Shown here piece by piece: positions 34,672 through 45,545 of a stretch of 64,000 nucleotides of DNA. A program made the position numbers and the translations under genes. Numbering within the stretch: position 1 is the first letter of the stretch; each line of letters opens with the position of its first letter. The notes under the pieces were generated by a model. That model saw nothing but the letters and a program-made list of their open reading frames with translations, made no database searches and was not told where the DNA came from. The DNA comes from Paraphysomonas bandaiensis (taxonomy: Eukaryota > Chrysophyceae), in contig CBFFRP010000108.1 in the NCBI GenBank assembly GCA_965644295.1, forward strand, positions 287,093-351,092, in the 5' to 3' direction.

Positions 34672-37339
34672 TTAGAGCTTGTCAAGATACCTATCAAGCG
34701 GAGGGCACTCAGGAGAAAGACCCTTACGTTGGCGGATGGCAGAGATGGTCTTTCCAAGCTTGCTGTCGAGGTCACGGAATGTTCCATTGTCCATGAGAGC
34801 CCAGTGGTCGAACTGGAGCTGTGAAAAGGCAGCACCAGAGGTGGCCTCAGCAAGAGACTGAGAGAAGCCAAATGATTCGGCGACGGGAAGATGGGCTCTC
34901 ATGTTCGCGACACCACCAGCAAGAGCTCCTCCCTCATCGAATACCTGACCACGTCTCATAGAGAGCACATTATAGATAGAGCCAGTGATGTTCTGGGGAC
35001 AAGTAATGTTCACCAAGAAGACAGGCTCAAGAAGGGCAGGAGAAGCCTGATAAATACCGGCGTAAGTCACACGGCGAGAGGTGGGGGAAATCTGTCCCAT
35101 GCCTCTGTGGATGGCATCGGCGTGAAGAGTAACGTCGTTAAGAACCATCTTCAGGCCACGCACGCGCTCCTCGCACAGAGGTCCCTCGTTACAGGCCCAC
35201 TTGAATCCACCCACAACAGAGTCCTTGATTTCGTTGAGGTAAGCCACACCAACAGTGCGCTCGGTGAAAACGTTGGGACCAATCTGGTCATGACCAAAGC
35301 ACCACACCTTCTGGGGGGTGGCTGCCTCTTCCCAACCCCAATTCTCTCTCATGATGCGTGATCTCTCCTTGACGTCCATGCCAGGTCCAACCAAGTTTTC
35401 GTCGAAGGCAGCGCAAATCTCATCAGAAAGAGGCTCAGCCTGACAGAAGAGCCTGTTGTGCTTGTTGGCAGACTTCGATAGTACTTCGCTAGACTGAGTG
35501 GTAACAGTTTCGCAATAGGTAACAACAGGGTCAGAAGTGATAAGAGGGGCACCCTTCATAAAGTCATCTGCGAGATCCTTGAGACAGATCTCGAGGTGGA
35601 GCTCACCGCACCCAGCGATGATGTGCTCACCAGCCTCGGTGGTCTCGCATTTAACCATGGGGTCAGACTTGGAGAGCTTCTTGAGGCCCTCAACAAGCTT
35701 AGGGAGATCAGAGGCGTTCTTGACAGAGACGGCGACACGCACAACAGGGGACACAGCGAACTTCATGGTCTTGATACAGCACGCTGTTTCCTCGTTGGTA
35801 ATAGTACCAGACTTTACCAGGTAGGCATCGACACCAACAAGACCACAGGTGTTACCGGCAGGAATGTCGGAAACAGTCTCAGTGTAGCGACCCATCATGA
35901 TAACGACACGCTGGATGGACTTGGAGAACAAGTCAGTCTTCTTTCCAGGTACGTAGTTGGGACCAAGGATGCGCACTTTCTGGCCAGTACCAACCTTGCC
36001 AGAGAAAACACGTCCAAAGGCAATGAAGCGGTTGTCCGCCTGGGGAACCATCTTAGAGACGTACATCATAAGAGGGGCAGTGTCGGAAGTATCACAAGTG
36101 CGGATAGCAGTAGCGGCAGCGTCATCAAGGGGCCCGTCGTAAAGGGTCTCCACACGGTAGCCCTGAGCAGCAGCAGGAGAAGGGAGGTGCACGACGATCA
36201 TCTCAAGGATAGCGTCGGCAGCAGGGATCCACTTTTGCATGATGCGCTTGAGGAGAGGCTTTCCTGTTAAGGTCTTGCGTTCGTCTTCGGTCAGATTGAC
36301 ACCAACATTCTGGGCCATGTTGAAAGCCTTGGGCACACCTTTCTTGTTTAATTCATTGTCCATGACCGCCTTGAACATGGACATGATAGGGTCCATAATG
36401 AATGCAACGAAGGAACGCTTGGATCCTGTGGCCTCATCAACACCACGGTTGGTGTTAACAGAAGGAGAGTTGATCCACTTGTTCTGACCATTGACGGTGG
36501 CAAAGACCCAGTCACCCCAGAGCTTCTCAGTCATCTTCTTCTCAGTGGTCTGGAACTTAGTAGCGTACACACGGGCGAAGACCTTAAGAGTGAAGCCCCA
36601 CTGATGGAGACCAGACCCAAAAGCAACAGTGCCGTGAGTGGGGTCGACCTGCCAGTTCTTATCACCGAAGCGGTAAGACTCGATGATAATGTTGACGTTC
36701 TCAATAGCAGAACGCATATTCTGGTAGATCTCCTCACCAGTGAGCTGAAGCTCGAGGAGGGCACGGTCAACCTTGTTAACCATGAGCACGGGCTTAACAC
36801 GCTCAGTCATGGCCTGACGAAGCACAGTACCGGTCTGGACAGCGACACCCTCAATAGTATCGACGACGACAAGAGCACCATCAGTCACACGAAGAGCAGC
36901 AGTCACTTCAGAAGAGAAGTCAACGTGACCAGGAGAATCGATCAAGTTAATGAGATAAGAGTGCTTGCCGATTTCGACATCAGACACACCGTCCTCAGTG
37001 AGAACCTCCTCTCCCTTAACAACCTCACCGGCCTCCATGTTGTACTCAAAAAACATACTGATACCAGTGGACTTGATGGTGATACCTCTCTCCTGCTCAT
37101 CTGCACGTGTATCCGTGTATCTCGCAGTACCTGCATGTCTGGCAGAGATGATACCAGCCTTACAGACGAGAGAATCAGTCAGAGTAGACTTGCCGTGATC
37201 GACGTGAGCGATCACAGACATGTTTCTGATGTTGTGCTTGTAGTCCATGATGGACCGCATCTGATCGGCTGTGAAATTCACCTGACATCATAGGAGGGTT
37301 AGAGGGTTGCAGGGGGAACAACAAATACACACTGACCAT
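34672..37339 (-). CDS. EEF2: Translation elongation factor 2
   Basis: Two exons: the ATG alone (37337-37339), a 55-bp intron, then 34672-37281 starting with GTG AAT TTC, giving M-V-N-F and about 870 residues, the usual eEF2 length. The GTPase motifs are present: P-loop AHVDHGKST, the switch with [20 protein letters not shown] and NKVD. The domain IV tip [12 protein letters not shown] carries the diphthamide histidine; the usual GGGQ reads GMGQ here. The protein drives ribosome translocation. Without the upstream one-codon exon the frame would start at GTG, so the split start is needed. The third-codon bias is strong (C/G-ending codons), unlike neighbours, as expected for a highly expressed gene. 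Confidence 0.98.
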
Positions 37340-37967
37340 TTTTCAACAAGTAAATCGTGAATTGCTATCTATTCTATGCTGAGTTGGAGATTATAACTGA
37401 GAGATATGATGGAAGTATGTGTCCATCCACACACACTCCCCCTCCATAGCATCCACATACACACACGCGTATATCATATCCACCCATGAGCATCATTCAA
37501 CGCAAACTTTTCTGCTGGAACCATATAATAAAGAAAGTATCTTGGATAGACATTTTCAGTTTTTGATTAGGACCTTGGAGTTCTATGATTGGTGGACTCA
37601 TCAATATACAGCAGTCAGCTCGCGATATGGAAAAAATGTCCGTGGGGAAATGAAATAGGCTTGGTACGGAGTTTTTAAGCCAAAACCCCCGATTTTATAT
37701 AAAATATTTTGGGTGACTTTTGTGAAAGTGATGAGAGAAGTTAGCAATATGCTGGATACTGCTGTATGTGTACAACACACAACACATTCATGTACGCTGC
37801 ACTTACTTTGCCTCATATTTTCGACTGCTGTACGTAACGATGTCAGCTGAATGCAGCATCAGTACCAAGCGCAAGAAATCTTTGAGTAGTTTCTCGGATG
37901 TGCAGAAATGTGAAAGAATATAAAGAGGGTCATTTTCACAGAATTACATTTCTGCACATCCGAGAAA
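37340..37967. other. Intergenic region upstream of eEF2
   Basis: The left part contains the eEF2 promoter region. An 'aaaacccccgattttatat'-type segment at 37682 resembles, inverted, one near 38965, and may be the edge of the transposase remnant. No gene seen. Confidence 0.35.
37890..37967. repeat. 22-bp perfect inverted repeat
   Basis: Arms at 37890-37911 and 37946-37967 (core 'ctcggatgtgcagaaatgt' and its complement) are separated by 34 bp. The right arm runs directly into the transposase-like coding remnant, so the left arm is an inverted duplication of that element's coding edge. Confidence 0.85.
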
Positions 37968-38640
37968 GTGTCGAGAGGTTGCAAAGGAATCATGTACGGT
38001 TTGAAACCACATATCCGTGACTGTATGAATATACTGGATGATGTATGGAAAGGTGGACGGTATTGCAGTAGTTTAACAATTGGAAGATGCTGGCGCAAAG
38101 CAAATTGTTTACCACTTCCAATGCAGCAGCAACTCATTAATGAATTCGGCTCAGCGGATAGAAATATAAATAAGATATCTGACAACGATCTCGCTTCAAT
38201 GTGCAACCTACTGTTAGCTCTGTGTATCAAAGTTAAGGAGCTTTCGGATGTGCCTGATACGGTTTCAGGAATTACTGAGATGAGTTCTTATACTCCCGAA
38301 CAGCGAGCCAGCGCAGTGGAGTTATGGTGTAATGTTGAAAATGATCCATTGGTTGTCGAAACTGAAATTGAGGAATCTGTTTCTGTTCTCCGCAGATACC
38401 AATGGTGGATGATCATTGTCAAACTGACACGAATATTGACCGTACGACTTTATCTAAGGTAACTTTGAATCAATTCAATGCTATGCGTGTTGTATAAGAC
38501 TTTACCATGGAAAGTAGCGGTGAGAATGCTGATACCTTGCACTACACGTTTGTTAAGACCGCTTCCAAAGTGACTAAGCGTTACTTAGAGAAGCGCAAAA
38601 AATCTCGTCACAACGAACGATACGGCAATTTTTCTCGGTG
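37968..38640 (+). pseudogene. Pogo/Tigger-type transposase C-terminal remnant
   Basis: The open frame 37968-38462 begins inside a duplicated inverted segment and has no proper start. Its content (GLKPHIRDCMNILDDVWKGG, then CWRKANCLPLP and a helical tail) resembles the end of the DDE domain and C-terminal tail of pogo/Tigger/jerky-like transposases, where a 'LK-HYR' segment is followed by a helix and a 'NCWR-CG' motif. A short basic segment after a possible 47-bp intron (about 38510-38640, RYLEKRKKSRHNERYGNFS) may continue the tail. The catalytic core is missing, so it is a dead fragment. Family assignment is by motif memory only. Confidence 0.5.
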
Positions 38641-40428
38641 AAGAGATCTAATTCTACACTATAACAGCGTTATGTAGTGACTATGTTATACAGCTATTCT
38701 GCGTAGTTAAGAGCTGAGAACGCATTCTTATCATGTAATAACAAGGATTTCCACATAATTAATCTGCAGTGCCGTAATAGAAAACTTTCCAGCCTTGAGC
38801 ACAGTACCCTGCCAAATTGAAGTGTGAGATACGGAATTTTAAACATACTTAGGGGTTTTGAGTATAAATCCGTGGTTTTAATATCCAAAACTGAGTTGTA
38901 CGCAAAATATCTGTTTTTTTCACAACAACTGGGCTTTTTACAATAAAACCTGTTTTAAAAAAATAAAAACCGGGGTTTTAAATGGTAAAAATCCGTTATT
39001 AGAAATAGTAACCCTATGGTACAATCCATTGACCATTGACCATATCGCGAGCTGACTGTACCGTTATCACACATAGTTCATACACATGCATCATGGAGAG
39101 ATGGTGTGCATGGAGATAGATACATATATAGATAGATACAGCAGCATATACTCAATGATGATGCATAGTCCTGTTGTTGCCGTTGAAAATGATTGACCAT
39201 TCATAAATTAGAGGATAGGTCCATGAATATCGAGTCTTCTATCGATATCCTATATATAGAGAGTTATATCAGTCACAGTTATTAGAGTTAGCAGTCGCAA
39301 TGACTTCGAGGTATATTCGTAAGTATGATTATTATTCCTTTACTATTAATCGATGGAAGTCTCTAAGTGAGTTAAAATGAATGATAATAATTGAGCACTA
39401 AAAGTAAAGTGGATATTATTTATTTACTCTATGCTTTTCTTCGTAAGTTGATATGTTCTATTTTAATTCATTTTTACTTGAAATGAAATGACTTATTTGT
39501 TGCTAATAACCGTTTTAGTACTTTTTAACAATAAAACATGCTTTGATAGAGAAGTGGTGCTGTAGTAACAATCCTGCCCACTACAATTTTGCTTAATATA
39601 TTTGATTTCTGCATTTCAAATAAATATAGCCTCACAGTGTAAAATATACATTGTATTGAATAACGTTTACACTCTCATTTCGACATACTAGTTCTATATC
39701 TATTGATAAGTATTAATATTGTTGTTCTCAACAGTTCAACGCTCCAAGTATTCATAAAACTGGTTACTATTGTGCATGCGTACACTAGCATTACATCTAC
39801 TCTCGGTTTGACTGAAACACACACCAAAATAATGACACAAGAGGAAAGGTAGCTAGATATTCTAGCAGCTTCTTTGCGTGTGCGCCCCAGAAGAGAGTTA
39901 TTGTTCTTTTTGTTAAGAATTCCATAAGATCGATAAATCGCTGTTAACGGCAATACTATAGTGTTGTTCACGGTAGTGAACCCTCAAAGTCGAGGTAATA
40001 CCAAAACCTGGTGAAATTTTTGGTGATGGTCGGAAAAGGGTATAACTATGCACAATAAGTAACTATGAAGTTAATAACAGTATGAAAAGTATTATTTATA
40101 ATATTTTTTACTAATTTCTTCCATATTACTTTAGTTTTACAGCAATAAAAGTCACCGACTACACACATATATTATACTGTTCAAGCTATTCCATCAAGCA
40201 TAATATATAGCTATTATTCTTTGTTCGATACCCCACTACTACGTCGACGTTTTCCGGTCACAACATTCTCAGATGAGAGAGGGCCTTGACCCACCCATTC
40301 TGTTGTAGGCTCTGTCTCTATTTCTCATTGCTGTTTTTAGTCCTTTTCTTTGACGAAGTTACTGTATAATATATAATATGTTATAACATTTACATAATAA
40401 TCATATTATTATTATATAAACTAACCTT
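38641..40428. other. Gene-poor AT-rich region
   Basis: No gene seen. Short 'ggggtttta' blocks near 38850 and 38965 flank the transposase remnant on its right. The remainder is AT-rich and featureless. Confidence 0.45.
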
Positions 40429-41130
40429 TTATGTGTGCCTCAAGTAACTTGCCGCTAGATTGTTGTCATACTGTCCATCATTATATTTGATATCGTAAGT
40501 ATTGTCGCTGTGTACCTGAGTATATATATCTCTTACATTTATTGATTAAATATATGTGTTACACATGTCGTTGCTTACCTCAGAAATAATACCTCTTAAA
40601 TTGTGTATGTTAGAAACTAGTTCACCAACTGCGAATGTTGGTGACGAACGATGACAATCTGATTCTGGGTCTGACACTTGTTCTTCAGCCTCAGAATCAC
40701 TTCCTGTTAAACGGGTTGCATTGATACGCTCCTGCTCCTCCCTCTTCCTAGCAGCAGCATTCTTCCTGTTGATCTCACGTCGTGCTTCTCGTCCAATGTA
40801 CGGTGCATTGAGCACACCTCTCGGTTCGTCAGGTAAAGATCCATCTGACTCTTGAATAACTAATCGTGGAGGGATGCGCTTAATTGCAGCTGAGTTGTGC
40901 CCGCTGTATTGAACAGTGGGTTGTGCTCTAACCGTCCTTATACATGGACGGCCACAAAGACTTCCTGTTCCCCGTTCACGTGCTTCAACATGCATTTCTG
41001 ATACACCTATTCCACCAAAAAGTCTAGTTCTAAATGGATCATATACACCACCGCCCTCAAAACATACTGGCTGCTCATATTCATGCCCGGGTCTGGAACT
41101 ATCCCACCACTTGTAGTTATAAAATGTTGA
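40429..41130 (-). CDS. Tudor/SH3-like-domain protein with uncertain 5' end
   Basis: Minus-strand exons 40579 to about 41130, and 40429-40515, are joined by a 63-bp GT-AG intron. The C-terminal segment created by the join (VGELVSNIHNLRGIISEV + HSDNTYDIKYNDGQYDNN) is a Tudor/Agenet-like barrel: it has the 'V-G-x-I/V-x-x-V-x-x-D-x-T-Y-D-I-x-Y-x-D-G' pattern seen in proteins that read methylated Lys or Arg. Before it lies a basic-acidic helical linker (RREINRKNAAARKREEQERI then SDSEAEEQ) and a compact N-terminal part with KWWDSSRPGHEYEQPVCFEG. No start codon is found before the frame enters the dispersed repeat at 41131, so the first exon is either further upstream or was lost or changed by the repeat insertion. 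Confidence 0.55.
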
Positions 41131-41635
41131 CAACAAAGTCGGACTCGCACCTTTTCGTGGTGTTCTGGGGGATAAGTACAGGAGAGATTCTCTCTGGGAA
41201 ACTAACGTGAGCCGCAAACATAGTCAGCAGATATTCTTCTGCCCACGCATAGCCGAATGCTTGTGTGGTACAAGGGACACCAATAAGCGGCATCACTTGT
41301 GTAGACGTCTTTGGGTCCTGACGAATAAACAGGCATCCGGGAATGGGCCCACCTCAAGGGCATCCGGGACAGGGCCCACCTGAAGGGTAACCGAGGTATT
41401 GGGCTGCCTGCTGAAGTCAAGCATCCGGGATGTTCGCCTTAAGAACTCAGAGCGGAAGTGGTCACACCTTGGTGCTTGCGGCGACGCACAAGCAGCTTCC
41501 GTAGCGTTAAATAGTAGGATAATAAAGTGTGTACTGATTAGTTACAGGTAGAGGTCTAACTAGTTTGTCTAGCATACATCCAGCTTGGTGCAGGTTTTTA
41601 ACGCCTATTGCTAATAATAAGACTTTCAATATACA
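41131..41635 (+). repeat. Dispersed repeat, copy 2
   Basis: About 505 bp matching 17167-17642. It differs by substitutions, a 3-nt insertion that preserves one reading frame, and an internal tandem duplication of about 27 bp ('gcatccgggacagggccca' type) near 41335-41390. It lies between the Tudor-like gene and the tail-anchored coiled-coil gene, touching the 5' end of the former. Confidence 0.78.
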
Positions 41636-41778
41636 CGGTAGAGAATCAACTAACAGTGTCTTTATTAAATTCAAATATCCACATCATTTATTTGATGTTT
41701 CAAGGATACCTCTTGTAGATATATACAATACCTTTCCATTTAATACATTGACAGACACAACTAGATTAAATATTTCAA

Positions 41779-44133
41779 CTAATTGTACTCTCGAATCCAA
41801 GTCAGACATGACGAGAAGAATAACGTCACAATACCACCTATAATAAAAGCATACAACAAGGTGATACGATCATGTTGAGCCTCTCTATCATTCTGTGTAC
41901 TATCAAAATATTCCTGTGACCTGTTGATCGATTTCGGGTCCTTTCCGTCCAATGTACCATTGCTATGATCGGCGCGTGAGCCCTCCTGCATCTCGATGAT
42001 TTTACTCTCCATCTTTTTTATGGCTTCATTCTTTTCTTGTAGTGTCAAAGTAAGCGTGCTCAACTCGGACGACAACGCTTTGATAGTTTTTCGATCGACC
42101 TCTTTTGATGCCTCCACTGCTTCCTGAATCATCTTGTTGATACTTTTCTGTGACCTCTTTTCTTCCCTATGAGACAAATCATTGGATAGAGTATTAGAAG
42201 TATCGGTGTCTCTAGAGCGCTGTGGTACACTTTTCGCATTATCCCGCGAGCTAGCCACAGACTCATCTCGACTGGATGTGCCCAACTCCTTGTCTGTCCG
42301 CTCTATAAGTTGTGACAGACTTTTTCTCGATGTAGCAGGAACATCATGCAAATGTACGTGATTGTGCCCTGATGAGCTGCGCTTGGATAGCAGACGCAAG
42401 TACCTCATATCCTCCTGGCGAAGTGAGAGATCAAAACAACAGCAACAACACTGCATATAACTAGATGTATACCATCCTACAAAATCAAGGAGAACACAAA
42501 CCACATATTACCTGCATCTTCTGGAATTGCTTTTCATAAGCAGCAACCATGTGCGTCAACGATTCACAGAGCTTCTGGGTTCTCTCAGCTTCTCCAAGAC
42601 CTTCACCGGACGAAGTAGAATTTCTAGGTACAGGCGCTTCTTGAGCATTCTCAGTATCCCTCAAGCCCATTCCGATGCCATCAGAAGTATCATCACAGGC
42701 ATCTAAGAACTCATCATCACTGGAGCCACCACCAGCTGTCCCTACACGCACAACTCGCACCCCTGCTGCGCGTCGACTGAGCTCCTCAGAGACAGAGAGT
42801 TTATGTGGTTGCATCAGGGCGTCGAAGAGCTGGGCATCTAGCTCACTCACTCGTGCAGTGAGGTCAGCGTTCTTTTCACGCAGTTGTTGGAGATCCAACC
42901 TGCGGGTACAAAAACAAATACATAAAAGTCAAGCATGGTTAAATGACACTACATCTAGAAAACTGCCACAGAGGGCTATACATATCCGATTTACGGCAAA
43001 AAGTACCCATATATTAGCAGAACTAACAAGAGATAACCGACCTGCACTCTCTCAGTTTTCCCTGGAGAATTACTTTGTCTGTTGCCTCTGCTCTCTCCAA
43101 CCTCTCCTGAAGCATAGCTATCTCAGCCTTCAGTTTATTTAATGTGTGCATATTTCCTCTAGGTGGGAGATGTTCATCCTGTGCTCGCTGTCGTCTGGTA
43201 GACTTCTTTCGGCGCATGCTACTGGTGGCACTGATAACGCTTACATTGTCCCGCAACGCCCCCCGACGTTCGTCCCCACCAGATGAAATGCTATCATAGT
43301 CGTCACCCTCCGAGACTGAGAGCGAGACCTCCGCCTCTGTTGACTCCGAATGAATCTTTTCTGGGGTGATAAGAGGAGGGTCAACTACCGAATCAGATGC
43401 AAAAACAACGGGAGAGTCAGGACGGTGCACAGCGTGTCCCGATACGTTTCGAACAGAACGGGACATGAGGGCATGTACTATTTGAGGCATGAGTACACCT
43501 ATAAGAATATAAACAGAGATAAGAACATATATAATACATGTCGCAATAGATAGTACATCATCAAATTGACATAAAGACTGTCGTACCTCTAATATACTCC
43601 AACAATACACATTCCCTCCAGGGTCCGGGCGCATAGGCCATGTACTCATCACACATCTTATTAAACTGTTCAATAACTGCTTGACCTAGTTCTGAATCAG
43701 ATATTGAATCCAAGAATTGTTTATCCGTCAATATACTATTTTCATTCGACACCCATCGAGTAACAAGCCTACAATAGCTGGAGTTCTCAACAGCGTTACG
43801 ACGAAGGGATTCCACAACTTCAATATCCAGCCTGTCCCTAATTCTTCTAAATTCATCGTTTTCAATCATATTCTTCAATGAACTCGATTTCATTAGTGAC
43901 GATGTGTAGGCAGACAGATATGTGGTGATTACAGTAACAATATCTGTGGCCACGAGTTCAGTTATGCTCATATGAGAGTCGTTCTTATCATCGTACAGGA
44001 AATACTCATACTCCACCCCATTCAGATCATTCTTCACCGAATCTTTCCCTTGTGCAGTCCATTCGGGAGCCAAGTACTGAGAGAGGGAGTCAAGCTCACT
44101 AGTAAACAGCTCTTCTACGTGTTGATCAGCCAT
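41779..44133 (-). CDS. Tail-anchored coiled-coil protein, unrecognised
   Basis: Minus-strand exons 43587-44133, 43042-43498, 42512-42899 and 41779-42414 give 2028 nt and 675 residues, starting at the ATG at 44133. The N-terminal 190 residues form a helical domain without a recognised family. A Ser/Glu-rich low-complexity linker and a basic patch (MRRKKSTRRQRAQ) follow. Coiled coils run around KLKAEIAMLQERLERAEATD and LREKNADLTARVSELDAQL, and again near the end (LSSELSTLTLTLQEKNEAIK). A single membrane segment (LLYAFIIGGIVTLFFSSCL) lies 5-7 residues from the C-terminus, so it is tail-anchored with everything facing the cytosol. This layout fits golgin-like tethers or ER/Golgi adaptors, which is inference. 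It is head-to-head with the GBP gene across a CATA array. Confidence 0.72.
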
Positions 44134-45545
44134 AGGGATGAATCGAACCACTGCAGATGGTGATTAGTGCTGACAATGGCAGGACATCACGCACGTATAG
44201 ACAGCTGATGTGAAGACGTGACGACCACAAATGTAAGCCTTTAGCAAGTGATTATGACCATTATATGATGGCATTGTGCTTACTTTCCCATACACTCAGC
44301 CGTGTCTGTGTATGTTACGGTACGTGCAGTACAGCAGCACAACCATATCAGTACGCTTTTTTTTTGTATGTTGCACTTCTCGAACATATAGAGCTCCACG
44401 TATACATACCACTGAACAGTATCTTCGAATACCGGAATACACTGATCATACATACATACATACATACATACATACATACATACATACATACATACATACA
44501 TACATACATACATACATACATACATACATACATACATACATACATACATACATACATGCATACATACATACATACATACATACATACATACATACATACA
44601 TACATACATACATACATACATACATACATACATACATACATACATACATACATACATACATACATACATACATACATACATACATACATACATACATACA
44701 TACATACATACATACATACATACATACATACATACATGCATACATACATACATACATACATACATACATACATACATACATACATACATACATACATACA
44801 TACATACATACATACACACATACACACATACATACATACATACATACATACATACATACATACATACATACATACATACATACATACATACATACATACA
44901 TACATACATACATACATACATACATACATACATACATACATACATACATACATACATACATACATACATACATACATACATACATACATACATACATACA
45001 TACATACATACATACATACATACATACATACATACATACAAACATACATACATACATACATACATACATACATACATACATACACATACATACATACATA
45101 CATACATACATACATACATACATACATACATACATACATACATACATACATACATACATACATACATACATACATACATACATACATACATACATACATA
45201 CATACATACATACATACATACATACATACATACATACATACATACATACATACATACATACATACATACATACATACATACATACATACATACATACATA
45301 CACACATACATACATACATACATACATACATACATACATACATACATACATACATACATACATACATACATACATACATACATACATACATACATACATA
45401 CATACATACATACATACATACATACATACATACATACATACATACATACATTATACGTCTGATCTATTGTGTGTGTCCATCCTCCTGCTTACACAATTCC
45501 AAACTATCTCGTCAATAGTAAGAGTCATCCCAATAATACACACTA
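44134..45545. promoter_or_regulatory. Divergent promoter region carrying a CATA array
   Basis: About 310 bp of unique DNA beside the coiled-coil gene and about 95 bp beside the GBP gene flank the array listed separately. TGCAGTACAGCAGCAC-type words occur near 44325. Confidence 0.4.
44447..45451. repeat. (CATA)n microsatellite, ~1 kb
   Basis: About 250 CATA units on the plus strand, with sparse interruptions (catgca near 44558 and 44738; cacaca near 44816 and 45300; caaaca near 45040). Both strands are open in all frames, giving spurious peptide repeats. Confidence 0.98.

Noticed and set aside
34679-37293. Open frames antisense to eEF2 (up to 229 codons)
   Set aside because: They mirror the strong third-position codon bias of eEF2 and have no independent features.
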